From Tunicatimonas pelagia (GTDB lineage Bacteria > Bacteroidota > Bacteroidia > Cytophagales > Cyclobacteriaceae), in assembly GCF_030506325.1 (NCBI RefSeq), contig NZ_CP120683.1:558001-622000 (forward strand): 64,000 bases of DNA, in the 5' to 3' direction. Shown here in pieces: positions 33,443-42,499 of the stretch. The translations under genes and the position numbers were made by a program. The notes below the pieces were generated by a model. That model searched no databases, was not told the DNA's origin, and saw only the letters and a list, made by a program, of their open reading frames with translations. Every line of letters starts with the position of its first letter. The stretch's first letter is position 1.

Positions 33443-35083
33443 TTACATCATGCCACCCATGCCGCCTGGCATTCCGCCACCGCCCATTGGAGGGCCAGCT
33501 GGCTCATCTTCCGGCTCATCGGCAATTACACACTCGGTAGTTAATAGTAGACCCGCAATTGAAGCGGCATTCTCTAACGCTAAGCGAGTTACTTTGGTAG
33601 GATCAATTACTCCGGCCTGAACTAGGTCTTCGTACTCATCAGTGCGAGCGTTGAAGCCGTAGTCGCCTTCCCCTTCTCGTACTTTTTGGATCACAACCGA
33701 ACCTTCTTGTCCAGCGTTCTCAACAATTACTCGAAGCGGTGATTCAAGTGCTAAACGAACGATATTTACTCCAGTCTCTTGATCTTTGTTCTCAGTGGTA
33801 AGACTGTCCAGTGAAGAGATGGCACGAACTAGTGCAACTCCACCACCGGCTACAACGCCTTCTTCAACCGCAGCGCGAGTGGCATGTAGAGCATCATCAA
33901 CCCGGTCTTTCTTCTCCTTCATTTCTACTTCGGTAGCTGCTCCAATGTACAGAATGGCAACTCCACCCGAAAGCTTTGCTAAACGCTCCTGTAGTTTTTC
34001 ACGATCGTAATCAGAAGTAGTAGATTCAATTTGAGATTTGATCTGACCTACTCGAGCATCAATTTGATCTTTTTCACCGGCACCGTTTACGATGGTCGTG
34101 TTATCTTTGTCGATGTTGATCTTTTCAGCAGTACCTAGGTAGTCTAGGGTAGCATTCTCTAGCTTGTAGCCACGCTCTTCCGAGATTACAGTACCACCAG
34201 TTAGAATAGCAATGTCTTCTAACATCGCCTTACGACGGTCGCCAAAGCCAGGAGCTTTTACCGCAGCAATTTTTAGTGATCCGCGGATTTTATTTACTAC
34301 TAAAGTAGCTAAAGCTTCGCCTTCTACATCTTCCGCAATAATCAATAGCGGCTTGCCAGTTTGAGCAACACCTTCTAATACCGGGAGTAATTCTTTCATC
34401 GCCGATACTTTCTTATCGTAGATCAGGATGTAAGGATTTTCCAATTCAGCTTCCATTCGCTCGGTATTAGTCACAAAGTAAGGAGAAAGGTAACCTCGGT
34501 CAAACTGCATACCTTCTACTAATTTCACCTCAGTTTCAGTGCCTTTAGCTTCCTCAACAGTGATTACGCCGTCTTTGCCCACTTTTTCCATCGCATTAGC
34601 GATCATGGTACCAATCTCACCGTCGTTATTCGCTGAGATAGAAGCAACTTGCGTAATTTCATTAGAGCTATCAATAGTTTTAGACTGCTCGCCCAGAGCT
34701 GCTACTACGGCATCAACCGCCTTTTCAATACCTCGCTTCAAATCCATTGGGTTAGCACCTGCTGCTACGTTCTTGATACCGTGAGCGAAGATTGCTTGCG
34801 CCAGTACAGTAGCTGTAGTAGTACCGTCACCGGCACTATCAGCAGTTTTAGAAGCAACTTCTTTTACTAGCTGCGCGCCCATGTTCTCGATAGCCTCTTT
34901 CAGTTCGATTTCTTTCGCTACTGAAACACCATCTTTAGTTACGGTAGGAGCACCGAATTTTTTATCAATTACTACATTACGTCCCTTAGGTCCTAAGGTA
35001 ACTTTTACCGCGTTAGCAAGGGTATCTACCCCTTTTTTCACTTTATCGCGGGCATTTGTGTCAAAAAAGATTTCTTTAGCCAT
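33443..35083 (-). CDS. groEL: Chaperonin GroEL
   Basis: The 546-aa protein has standard GroEL features: '[10 protein letters not shown]' style ATP loop region ('[17 protein letters not shown]'), '[17 protein letters not shown]' with the ATPase aspartate, and the Gly-Met tail '[12 protein letters not shown]'. It forms the double-ring folding chamber with GroES in the cytoplasm. It follows groES by 39 bases in one operon with a terminator after it. No CIRCE-type inverted repeat (TTAGCACTC and complement) was found upstream, so HrcA control is not supported here. Confidence 0.98.
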   Translation of the reverse strand: MAKEIFFDTNARDKVKKGVDTLANAVKVTLGPKGRNVVIDKKFGAPTVTKDGVSVAKEIELKEAIENMGAQLVKEVASKTADSAGDGTTTATVLAQAIFAHGIKNVAAGANPMDLKRGIEKAVDAVVAALGEQSKTIDSSNEITQVASISANNDGEIGTMIANAMEKVGKDGVITVEEAKGTETEVKLVEGMQFDRGYLSPYFVTNTERMEAELENPYILIYDKKVSAMKELLPVLEGVAQTGKPLLIIAEDVEGEALATLVVNKIRGSLKIAAVKAPGFGDRRKAMLEDIAILTGGTVISEERGYKLENATLDYLGTAEKINIDKDNTTIVNGAGEKDQIDARVGQIKSQIESTTSDYDREKLQERLAKLSGGVAILYIGAATEVEMKEKKDRVDDALHATRAAVEEGVVAGGGVALVRAISSLDSLTTENKDQETGVNIVRLALESPLRVIVENAGQEGSVVIQKVREGEGDYGFNARTDEYEDLVQAGVIDPTKVTRLALENAASIAGLLLTTECVIADEPEDEPAGPPMGGGGMPGGMGGMM

Positions 35084-35122
35084 AATTCTAATATTGTTAG
35101 ATTTTCAGGTTCTATTGGTTAA

Positions 35123-35401
35123 TTATACAATTGCAAAGATGTCCGACTCCCGCATCATCAAGTAGTCTTTTCCTTCTACAGTAATTTCAGTACCCGCGTA
35201 CTTTCCGTAAAGTACTTGGTCGCCTACCTTTACTGTAAGAGGCTCATCTTTCTTGCCGGTGCCAATCGCTACGATTGATCCCTTCTGAGGTTTTTCTTTG
35301 GCAGTATCAGGAATAATGATACCAGAGGCAGTTTTTTCTTCAGCCGCCGCAGGCTCTACTAGAACGCGGTCAGCTAATGGTGTGATGTTCACTTGTGACA
35401 T
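35123..35401 (-). CDS. groES: Co-chaperonin GroES
   Basis: The 92-aa protein is the normal length and has '[23 protein letters not shown]' style start, with the mobile loop ('[21 protein letters not shown]') and '[15 protein letters not shown]'. It caps the GroEL ring. It is first in the groES-groEL operon. The 240-base upstream region holds a short dyad CTACTAAAGTAGTAG at 35447-35461 but no known heat-shock operator. Confidence 0.97.
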   Translation of the reverse strand: MSQVNITPLADRVLVEPAAAEEKTASGIIIPDTAKEKPQKGSIVAIGTGKKDEPLTVKVGDQVLYGKYAGTEITVEGKDYLMMRESDIFAIV

Positions 35402-35595
35402 GTTTTTAAACTGTTTTGATTAGATTTAACCATGTTGTGTTATCACTACTAAAGTAGTAGCGGTATATGATACATAATACAGTTCTTATGCCAAGCGTTC
35501 TATTAGTACGTATCACGGACTATCCCTGCCAAAATTGCAGACTTGCCACTTTTCTTACACATGTCAGAAAAAGCTGTCACTGACAAAGTTGCACG

Positions 35596-35628
35596 TTTGC
35601 GTGATTAGTGCCGAATCTTTATCTTTTG
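35596..35628 (+). promoter_or_regulatory. Bacteroidota-type vegetative promoter for the 238-aa gene
   Basis: TTTG at 35596-35599 and TATCTTTTG at 35620-35628 are separated by 20 bases, matching the Bacteroidota consensus TTTG-N19-21-TAnnTTTG. Transcription would start near 35634, about 17 bases before the ATG of the 238-aa gene. Confidence 0.45.
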
Positions 35629-35650
35629 TCGCAAAACAAACCCCTCACGT

Positions 35651-36367
35651 ATGGACACCCTTCATCAAGACTGGCTCACTCGGGATCTGGTGGATTTTGA
35701 GTATAAAAAGTATGTACTGTTAGCGTATATGCAAAAGGTGAAAAGCCGATTTATTGATCGGGAATTGTACCCGTTTATGTCGGACTTGGTATTTCACTAT
35801 AACAACTTGCTCTCGCTGCAAAAGAACAAGCAATTGATTTACGAGAACTTTCCGAAGGAAGTATCAAAAGCTGATTTTGAGCAGTTGAAAATTCACTATC
35901 GTGAAATTGTGCAGGATAGTGAGCTGATGAGTACGCTGGAAGAAATTGTCAATTTTTCGCTACCTCATTTTAAAGAGCGCGTAGAAGAAGGGGCAGAGAT
36001 CTACGAAACCATTGCCAAGAGCATCAGTATTGAATCGGTAGGAATTATGCCACTGTATAAAAATGAGGGCTATCTGCTACTCTCAACCCACACCCAGGGC
36101 GCAGTTTATGTCTACCATTATAAAATTATGGTTTCTTATCAGGCCGAAGAGACCTATCGGACTATTCGAACCCAGCAGCTGGATGAAGTTAGCTGGAGCT
36201 TAAGTAATTCGTTTGAGCAAATTAAGAGAAAGCTTATTAGTTCTAACCAAGAATTGCCTAATCCGGCCACCTATCTGGCTATTTCTCCAAAGGTATATCC
36301 GCTTAAACCTACTCTACTTCCTATTGCCAAGCGCCTATTGGTTCAGCATATAGGAAAAGCCGCATGA
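35651..36367 (+). CDS. Unknown 238-aa soluble protein
   Basis: The protein has no signal peptide or membrane helix. It is mixed alpha/beta: a helical first half ('YKKYVLLAYMQKVKSRF', 'ELYPFMSDLVFHYNNLL') and a strand-rich second half ('GVGIMPLYKNEGYLLLSTH' like, 'AVYVYHYKIMVSYQ'). I recall such proteins as conserved hypotheticals in Cytophagales, without a function. It is divergent from groES and converges on secG; both stop codons lie in one hairpin. Confidence 0.7.
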   Translation: MDTLHQDWLTRDLVDFEYKKYVLLAYMQKVKSRFIDRELYPFMSDLVFHYNNLLSLQKNKQLIYENFPKEVSKADFEQLKIHYREIVQDSELMSTLEEIVNFSLPHFKERVEEGAEIYETIAKSISIESVGIMPLYKNEGYLLLSTHTQGAVYVYHYKIMVSYQAEETYRTIRTQQLDEVSWSLSNSFEQIKRKLISSNQELPNPATYLAISPKVYPLKPTLLPIAKRLLVQHIGKAA

Positions 36368-36429
36368 TTAATGACTAATGATGAATGAACAGCATTACTC
36401 ATTATTCATTCATCGTTAGTCATTAATCA
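36365..36429. terminator. Convergent hairpin holding both stop codons
   Basis: The 25-base arm at 36365-36389 is complementary to 36405-36429 at 24 of 25 positions, with a 15-base loop. The left arm begins with the TGA stop of the 238-aa gene and the right arm contains the secG stop. It is built of TCATT/TAATC-type words. It probably protects or ends both converging transcripts, although it lacks a classical T tract. Confidence 0.7.
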
Positions 36430-36806
36430 TTAGTTGAGTCGGGTTCGGTGAGGCCTTCTAAATCTGAGGCAGCACTATCGCCAGCAGCCGGAATGTCTGT
36501 TCCTAAAGTAGGGGGAGCAATTCGGTCTTGGGCGCTCTCAATATTAGGACTAGTAAAACCCGCATTAGAGGATTGGGTATCGAGCAGGAAACTCGAGGAC
36601 AGTGCCAATACCATAAGGGCAATTGCTAAAGCCCAGGTAGCCTTTTCCAGAAAATCGGCAGTACGCTTTACCCCAATCATTTGAGTAGAAGAACCTGATC
36701 CGCCAAACTGGCTAGATAGTCCGCCACCTTTAGAGTTTTGGGCGAGCACTACTAAAACTAATAGTACAGCAACAATAATAGTGAGGGTAATGATAAATGT
36801 GAACAT
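36423..36806 (-). CDS. secG: Preprotein translocase subunit SecG
   Basis: The 127-aa protein has two membrane helices ('FIITLTIIVAVLLVLVVLAQ' and 'ATWALAIALMVLALSSSFLL') linked by the conserved loop 'SKGGGLSSQFGGSG', the SecG signature. The acidic, Ser/Thr-rich C-terminal tail (about 45 residues) is longer than in E. coli, which is usual in Bacteroidota. SecG assists SecYEG export. It follows the TPR-like gene with no gap. Confidence 0.93.
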   Translation of the reverse strand: MFTFIITLTIIVAVLLVLVVLAQNSKGGGLSSQFGGSGSSTQMIGVKRTADFLEKATWALAIALMVLALSSSFLLDTQSSNAGFTSPNIESAQDRIAPPTLGTDIPAAGDSAASDLEGLTEPDSTND

Positions 36807-37895
36807 CTATATTTCGTTTAGCTTTTCTATTTTTTCGGCAAAGTACGCTTTTTTCTCAGGGAATTTCAACATCAACTGCCGATAGATTTTAATTGCCTTC
36901 CCCTTTTTACCTTGCTTTAGCATAATTTCGGCTAAGTTTTCGGTAACCAGATCGGTATCGTACGTAGCACTTTTCTCGGATAAATCTGAAGTTTCGGCGG
37001 CACTATCGGGCAAATTTGGACGGGGGCGACCTACGCTGGTGGTATCAGAATTTACAAACCGATTAATTAGTTCATTTTGTTTCTGCTGATGAATACCCAA
37101 CCGCTCAGATGAGATAGGCTCTATATCGTGCAAATAATCTATTAACAGGGGTGATTGGACGGAAACTTCCGTATGAACAGACTCTGAAGACACTTTAGTT
37201 GTGTCCACTATTTTTTTTTTATCCGCTTCCTCTTGTTGGGCTTCTTTTTTGGCCTGACGAAGTTTACGAAGATTTTCTTCTAATTCTTGATACACAATTT
37301 CTTCTTCCTCATCATGATTAGCCACTCCTGATTTTTCTATTTCAGGGTTGGCTGTATTGGAGTTCGCAGCGTCAGTAGCATTTGGCCCGAAGCTTTCTAC
37401 CTCAGGTTTCTCTGCACCAGCTTCATCCGAGTTAGACTCTTCTGATATTTTTATTGTTTCTGGAGTAGAATCTGTAAGGCTAGTTTCTTCTGAAGTAGCT
37501 GCTTCGGTACTAGATTCTTCCGAAACCCCAGTTTGTTCCGTAACAGAGAAAGGATCTACCGCCGTTGATTCTTCTTTGAGAGAATTGTCTTCAATCGCTG
37601 CTGTAGTAGGGGTATTCTCGATTGCCTTAGCCTCCGTTGGTTGCCAATCAATATGAATGTCTTCGTAAAATACTTTACGTAAATGCCTGCGGTCAGGAGC
37701 GTAAATGGCCGCGCTTCCCAGACTCTCGTAGGCATCGGGTGTCTGTTGGTCGTGCTTAGCTTTAGCAACTAACGTACGGGCCAACTGAAAGTAAGGGTAT
37801 TGGGCAATAGCTTCCTCTAATATTTCTTGATCGTCAGCCGAAATATTTTTTGGATTGGATAGTATTCGTAATAGTTTGTCGGATAAGACTTCCAT
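36807..37895 (-). CDS. TPR-like protein with a disordered acidic middle
   Basis: The 362-aa protein has an N-terminal helical part ('AIAQYPYFQLARTLVAKAKHD'), a long Ser/Thr/Glu-rich, probably disordered middle (residues 80-270), and a C-terminal TPR pair ('VTENLAEIMLKQGKKGKAIKIY'). I recall proteins of this shape between secG and an LptE-like gene in Bacteroidota, with unknown function. It ends one base before secG, so the two are coupled. No signal peptide, so it is cytoplasmic. Confidence 0.75.
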   Translation of the reverse strand: MEVLSDKLLRILSNPKNISADDQEILEEAIAQYPYFQLARTLVAKAKHDQQTPDAYESLGSAAIYAPDRRHLRKVFYEDIHIDWQPTEAKAIENTPTTAAIEDNSLKEESTAVDPFSVTEQTGVSEESSTEAATSEETSLTDSTPETIKISEESNSDEAGAEKPEVESFGPNATDAANSNTANPEIEKSGVANHDEEEEIVYQELEENLRKLRQAKKEAQQEEADKKKIVDTTKVSSESVHTEVSVQSPLLIDYLHDIEPISSERLGIHQQKQNELINRFVNSDTTSVGRPRPNLPDSAAETSDLSEKSATYDTDLVTENLAEIMLKQGKKGKAIKIYRQLMLKFPEKKAYFAEKIEKLNEI

Positions 37896-37910
37896 AATAT
37901 TGGTTAGCTA

Positions 37911-37985
37911 TAAATGATGACTGATGAATAATGACGAATGATTAATGTTATAATGGTACTACTTATCCACCATTCATCAGTCATT
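37911..37985. repeat. TCATT-theme hairpin spacer
   Basis: ATGATGACTGATGAATAATG-like words on the left are roughly complementary to CATTCATCAGTCATT on the right (about 37965-37983), with a 30-base spacer. It sits between the LptE-like gene and the TPR gene and resembles the spacers at 8476, 36365 and 54800. Confidence 0.5.
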
Positions 37986-37990
37986 AAGTG

Positions 37991-38515
37991 TTACCAGTTG
38001 GCGACGGTTGCTGCAAATATATCGAAAATAATCTGATCTGTGATTTCTGCGATAAGATCATCCTCTACGGAAGACGGATCACGGTCGGAACTAAAATCTG
38101 CGAAAAAGGTAAAACTTTTATTTTCAAAATTAAACTCATCATTGTATGTATTTACATACGAAGCCGTTACCGTAATGTTTAAACGAACTAAACCAGCCAC
38201 ATCGGCTACCTCATTACTACCAGAAGCTCGAGGAGCCACAGGCACAAATTCATAGCGAGTAATTGCTCCCTCCAGTAGCAAATCGCCGTTTTCTTGTACT
38301 AAAGCTAAATTAGTATTGGCCTGATAGTAATCCCGAATATCTTCGGTGAATACCTGACTCATATTGGGCGGCCCATTTCCGGCATCGTTATAGAAGTTAT
38401 CGATAGAAATGGTTCTCACTTCTGGCCCAAGAGATGCTCCCGTAAATGTATATATCCCACAGCCAGAGAAGCTGATGAATATTAGTATTGCTAGCATCCA
38501 CAGTCGATAATCCAT
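37991..38515 (-). CDS. lptE: LptE-like LPS-assembly lipoprotein
   Basis: I chose ATG 38515, which gives a lipoprotein signal 'MLAILIFISFSGCGIYTFTG' with the lipid Cys in 'FSGCGIY'. A longer frame starting at 38605 would translate the degenerate repeat ahead of it. The mature part ('TISIDNFYNDAGNG', 'DIRDYYQANTNLALVQENGDLLLEG') is typical of Bacteroidota LptE-family proteins, which plug LptD for lipopolysaccharide insertion. The neighbours (sigma-54 activator, TPR, secG) match the order I recall for this phylum. Confidence 0.82.
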   Translation of the reverse strand: MDYRLWMLAILIFISFSGCGIYTFTGASLGPEVRTISIDNFYNDAGNGPPNMSQVFTEDIRDYYQANTNLALVQENGDLLLEGAITRYEFVPVAPRASGSNEVADVAGLVRLNITVTASYVNTYNDEFNFENKSFTFFADFSSDRDPSSVEDDLIAEITDQIIFDIFAATVANW

Positions 38516-38590
38516 AGTACACAGACTACCAGTATTTTGAGCTACTGACTGTGAACTGTGAGCTGTGGACTGTCGACTATCGACTAAGTT
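38500..38590. repeat. GACTGTG-theme inverted spacer
   Basis: The right side (38548-38585) is a string of variants of GACTGTGAACTGTGAGCTG. The left side (about 38497-38531) carries complementary words such as CCACAGTCGATA and TACACAGACT. It shares the build of the TCATT spacers but with different words. Confidence 0.5.
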
Positions 38591-39920
38591 ATTCGTCAAT
38601 TTCATACTGTTTAATCTTTCGGTAGAGTGTTCGCTCCGAAATTCCTAGGTCTTGAGCAGCGTACTTCCGCTTCTGCCCGTGCCGTTTCAATGCCTTCATA
38701 ATCATCTCCCGCTCTTTATTTTCCAACGAAAGGTCATCTTCTTCCTCGGCTTCCGGTGAAATATCTTCTATGTTCGAATAATCTACTACCGACTCTTCGC
38801 TCTGACTTTTGGCTCCGTTCTTAATTAGTAAACTGGGAGCTACTGCATCTTCAAAGTCTCTCTTAAACTGGTCGGTAGCGACCGATTGATTGTCGTACTC
38901 CGGATACTTGGCGGCACCTTGCAAATCGCTTTGAACGCCATTAAATAAATCTTGATGTTCGCTTATAACGCGAGAATCAAAATTTTCGTCTTGCAGCATA
39001 CGTAATACCAGCTTCTTTAATTCGGTAAGGTCGTGCCGCATCTCGAATAGTACTTTGTAGAGCAAGTCCCGCTCACTAAAGTTCTCTCTTCCTGATTCCT
39101 GCCGATAGAGGGCGGGTAGCGACGATTGGGTAGGAGGCAAGAATTGCCGAAGGGTATTTGCATCAATTTCCCGCTCTTCGGTGAGCAGCGACATCCGCTC
39201 TACAAAATTTTTTAGCTCCCGAATGTTGCCCGGAAAACGATACTCCAACAGCACCGCCTTGGCATCGGGTTGAAGCTGAATGGGTTTGGTGCGATTACGC
39301 TCGGCAAAATCAGTTGCAAACTTACGAAACAACAGCGCGATGTCATCGCCTCGCTCCCGCAACGGCGGTACGTAAATTGGAACGGAGTTAAGCCGATAGT
39401 ACAAATCTTCCCTGAATTTCCCCTTCTGTACTGCCTCCAGTAAATTCACATTAGTGGCAGCCACCACCCGCACATCGGTTTTTTGTACTTTAGATGACCC
39501 TACTCGGATAAACTCACCGTACTCCAGCACCCGCAGCAAGCGCGACTGGGTTCCAAGTGGCATCTCCCCGATTTCATCTAAAAAGATAGTTCCGCCATTG
39601 GTTTCTTCAAAATAGCCTTTGCGGTTGTCTTGTGCGCCAGTAAACGCCCCTTTTTCGTGCCCAAACAGTTCGGAGTCGATGGTTCCTTCGGGGATTGCCC
39701 CGCAGTTGATAGCAATGAATTTGCCGTGCCTGCGAATGCTAAGCTGATGAATAATTTTTGAGAACGATTCTTTACCACTCCCACTTTCGCCGGTAATGAG
39801 TACCGTCATATCAGTCGGTGCCACCTGAGCCGCTACGGTGAGCGCGTAATTTAGCCGTTGGGAATTGCCAATAATGCCAAATCGCTGTTTAATGCTTCTA
39901 AGCTCGGATTGATCTAACAT
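38589..39920 (-). CDS. Sigma-54-dependent transcriptional activator without a receiver domain
   Basis: I chose ATG 39920 ('MLDQSELRSIKQRFGIIG'); the 19 residues upstream look like translated spacer. The AAA+ domain has Walker A 'TGESGSGKESFSKIIH', the sigma-54 contact loop 'GAFTGA', Walker B 'GGTIFLDEIGEMP', and the Arg-rich 'FREDLYYRLNSVPI'. The C-terminus is a Fis-type helix-turn-helix ('RKYAAQDLGISERTLYRKIKQYEI'). There is no N-terminal receiver or sensor domain, so activity may be controlled by level or by a partner. In this phylum the gene usually sits next to miaB and lptE, as here. Confidence 0.92.
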   Translation of the reverse strand: MLDQSELRSIKQRFGIIGNSQRLNYALTVAAQVAPTDMTVLITGESGSGKESFSKIIHQLSIRRHGKFIAINCGAIPEGTIDSELFGHEKGAFTGAQDNRKGYFEETNGGTIFLDEIGEMPLGTQSRLLRVLEYGEFIRVGSSKVQKTDVRVVAATNVNLLEAVQKGKFREDLYYRLNSVPIYVPPLRERGDDIALLFRKFATDFAERNRTKPIQLQPDAKAVLLEYRFPGNIRELKNFVERMSLLTEEREIDANTLRQFLPPTQSSLPALYRQESGRENFSERDLLYKVLFEMRHDLTELKKLVLRMLQDENFDSRVISEHQDLFNGVQSDLQGAAKYPEYDNQSVATDQFKRDFEDAVAPSLLIKNGAKSQSEESVVDYSNIEDISPEAEEEDDLSLENKEREMIMKALKRHGQKRKYAAQDLGISERTLYRKIKQYEIDE

Positions 39921-39937
39921 AAAAAATCGTCTTCGGT

Positions 39938-41404
39938 CTAGTCTATAGCTTCTCCTAAAAGTGTAGCGGCAGTGCAATCGTGTACCCGCACTTGTACGTA
40001 TTCGCCCTTTCGGTAATGCTTCTTCGGAAATACAATTACCTTATTGGCACTGTTTCTACCTTGCAAATCTTGATCAGAACGCTTAGAAAAGCCTTCTACC
40101 AGTACCTTAAACGTTTTACCTACATCGCGTTGATTACGCTGCAAAGAAATAGTCTGCTGCTTTTCAATAATTTCCCGCAATCGTCGCTTCTTAGTTTCTA
40201 GCGGAATATCATCTTCGTATTTCCGCGCGGCTAGGGTGCCAGGGCGTTCGGAGTAGTAGAACATGTACGAAAAATCGTACTGCACATAGTCTATCAAGGT
40301 TAAAGTATCCTGATGCTCTTCTTCAGCTTCAGTGCAAAATCCGGCAATCATATCGGAAGAGATACCGCAGTCTTCGCCTAAAATTCGCCGAATAGCGTCT
40401 ACTCGATCTAAGTACCACTCGCGAGAGTACGTACGGTTCATTAACTCTAGCACTCGGCTGTTACCACTTTGGGCGGGCAAGTGAATGTATTTGCAAATAT
40501 TATCGTACTGCTTCATAGTGAGCAGCACCTCATTGGTAATATCCTTGGGGTGAGAGGTAGAAAAACGAATTCGCAGATCGGGATGCACCTGAGCGACCAT
40601 TTCCAGCAGATTAGCAAAGTTGACTACATCCATCTCTCCGGCTCGCTCAATCTGGGCTTTACCCTTTAGCTCGCTGTTCTCCGACCATTTATACGAATCT
40701 ACATTCTGGCCCAGCAAGGTTACTTCCCGGTAGCCTTTATTGAACAAATCTTGGGCTTCACGAACAATAGAGTGCGGATCGCGACTCCGCTCCCGCCCTC
40801 GAGTGAAGGGTACCACGCAAAACGAGCACATATTGTCGCAGCCCCGCATAATTGATACAAAAGCGGTTACCCCGTTAGAATTCAGCCGTACCGGATTGAT
40901 ATCGGCGTAGGTTTCTTCCCGCGATAAAAAAGTATTTACTGATTTAGCACCATCATCTACTTGCTTCACCAGATTGGGTAAATCGCGGTACGCATCCGGC
41001 CCCGCCACGAGGTCAACAATTTGCTCTTCTTCCAGCAGTTGGCTTTTGAGTCGCTCGGCCATACAACCAAGTACTCCTACCAATAATTCCGGTTTTTCTT
41101 CCTTCAGTGTGTTGAATTGGGTCAACCGTTTCCGCACCGTTTGCTCGGCCTTATCACGAATAGAGCAGGTATTTAGAAAGATAACGTCTGCTTTCTCGAA
41201 GCTATCAGTAGTATCAAACCCCTGCTGTTGCATAATGGATGTCACAATCTCGCTGTCGGAGAAGTTCATCTGGCAACCGTAACTCTCTACGTATAGCTTA
41301 CGCTGCTTTCCAGTATTTTGCTCAACGGTGGTTTTTACCGCACACTGCTCTTCTTGTTTCGCTTCCGGGGTAAGAATGTCCAAGCCCTCAATAATCTGAC
41401 TCAT
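39938..41404 (-). CDS. miaB: tRNA-2-methylthio-N6-dimethylallyladenosine synthase
   Basis: The 488-aa protein has an N-terminal UPF0004 domain ('[16 protein letters not shown]'), the radical-SAM cysteines in '[20 protein letters not shown]', and a C-terminal TRAM domain ('[15 protein letters not shown]', ending '[17 protein letters not shown]'). It adds the 2-methylthio group to i6A37 of tRNAs reading U-starting codons. A 28-residue N-terminal extension precedes the domain. It is upstream of the activator with 17 bases between them. Confidence 0.96.
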   Translation of the reverse strand: MSQIIEGLDILTPEAKQEEQCAVKTTVEQNTGKQRKLYVESYGCQMNFSDSEIVTSIMQQQGFDTTDSFEKADVIFLNTCSIRDKAEQTVRKRLTQFNTLKEEKPELLVGVLGCMAERLKSQLLEEEQIVDLVAGPDAYRDLPNLVKQVDDGAKSVNTFLSREETYADINPVRLNSNGVTAFVSIMRGCDNMCSFCVVPFTRGRERSRDPHSIVREAQDLFNKGYREVTLLGQNVDSYKWSENSELKGKAQIERAGEMDVVNFANLLEMVAQVHPDLRIRFSTSHPKDITNEVLLTMKQYDNICKYIHLPAQSGNSRVLELMNRTYSREWYLDRVDAIRRILGEDCGISSDMIAGFCTEAEEEHQDTLTLIDYVQYDFSYMFYYSERPGTLAARKYEDDIPLETKKRRLREIIEKQQTISLQRNQRDVGKTFKVLVEGFSKRSDQDLQGRNSANKVIVFPKKHYRKGEYVQVRVHDCTAATLLGEAID

Positions 41405-41776
41405 ACTTATTTGATAATCTTTGGATTAACACAAGAATACAAAGTTAGAAAAACTACTGAAAATAATGACAAAATGTCAGGGTATTTGGTTCAAATACTA
41501 ATCTATGACTTGTCGCGTTAAAATTAGAGCCGGGTTTCTGGTTATTTATTACATCTTTTGTAGTTTTGCCGAAATTTAATATTGTAAAAAATTGATGGGT
41601 TCAGTTGAAAATAAATCAACCTATGATGTTTTTTCTGCCAGAAAGCGAACGTAAATCGTCGTTTTATGAATTTATTTACTGAAAAACTTGCAAGTCTGCC
41701 TTATTTCTCCGTTATTTCTTGTTTAAATTACTTTTATTATCAAAATAACTATACGTTTATTTAAATTTCTACTGAC
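41405..41776 (+). promoter_or_regulatory. Intergenic region with a possible promoter
   Basis: TAGTTTTG at 41561-41568 matches the Bacteroidota -7 box (TAnnTTTG); the -33 match upstream (TTTC, 22 bases away) is poor. Transcription would start near 41575, about 200 bases ahead of the 152-aa gene. The region is otherwise A+T rich with no gene seen. Confidence 0.35.
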
Positions 41777-42235
41777 ATGAAAAAATTATTTTTAGCATCT
41801 TTCTTCCTATGTGCGTTGTTTGTAAAGCCTGTGTTTGCCCAGGATGAAGTGACTAACGATGAGCTTTATAAATATGCAGTAGTCCAAGAAACACTTGCTC
41901 TATTTCAAACTGAGATATCAGCCCAAGTCAAAGAGTACATTGAGTCTCAACCTTCAGAAATTAAAAACCGCTACAATGAACTAGCCGGCGGAGAAGCTCC
42001 AGCTAATGACGCTGAAAAGACTTTCATTGATGCTGTAAATAATATGAAGAGCGAACGTACTTCAGAATTTACTGAGGCTTACCGAACTTTAATTAAGCGA
42101 CTTCTGGGAAGTGAAGCATACAATGAAGTTAAGGGCGCAGTAAAGAGCGACAGTGATGTAAAGCAACGCTACGACACCCTTGTACAAGCTATGCGTGCGG
42201 CTAAAGATGAAGCTAGCGTTTCTGCTGGTCAGTAA
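41777..42235 (+). CDS. Exported helical 152-aa protein
   Basis: A signal peptide ends in PVFAQ at about residue 22. The mature part is helical and acidic ('DELYKYAVVQETLALFQTEISAQVKEYI'), with two further helices up to 'QAMRAAKDEASVSAG'. It somewhat resembles DUF4168-type exported helical proteins, but I am not sure. It is probably periplasmic. It stands alone and is followed by a strong terminator at 42269. Confidence 0.7.
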   Translation: MKKLFLASFFLCALFVKPVFAQDEVTNDELYKYAVVQETLALFQTEISAQVKEYIESQPSEIKNRYNELAGGEAPANDAEKTFIDAVNNMKSERTSEFTEAYRTLIKRLLGSEAYNEVKGAVKSDSDVKQRYDTLVQAMRAAKDEASVSAGQ

Positions 42236-42268
42236 AAGATTAAATAGAATTACTACGCTATACGCCTA

Positions 42269-42298
42269 GAGCCTCGCAATTGCGGGGCTTTTTTTTTG
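42269..42298 (+). terminator. Intrinsic terminator after the exported 152-aa gene
   Basis: GCCTCGCAA pairs with TTGCGGGGC (one G.T), followed by nine T residues at about 42289-42297. It ends the plus-strand transcript. The 200 bases from here to ilvA hold nothing I recognise. Confidence 0.85.
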
Positions 42299-42499
42299 GA
42301 AATAGAGAGAACCGGAGACCGGAATTTAAAACCGACCTCTCTTGAGACCAAAGAGCTGATGAATAAATTTCTGAGCTCTTACAATCTTCAACTTTCTAAA
42401 CCGCACGATAATCGCCCGTACTAGATGACAAATAAGTGAAATGGACTTCAGGACTGCTACTAAGAAAAAACAGTAAATCATGAACCGTTTACTGTAAGC

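Noticed and set aside
33443-35083. Several long open frames opposite groEL
   Set aside because: They are mirror frames of a strongly biased, highly conserved gene and show no start signals or motifs.
35402-35650. Search for a CIRCE heat-shock operator or sigma-54 promoter upstream of groES
   Set aside because: No TTAGCACTC-type inverted repeat is present. TGGCA-like words occur but the spacing to a TGC box is wrong for sigma-54.
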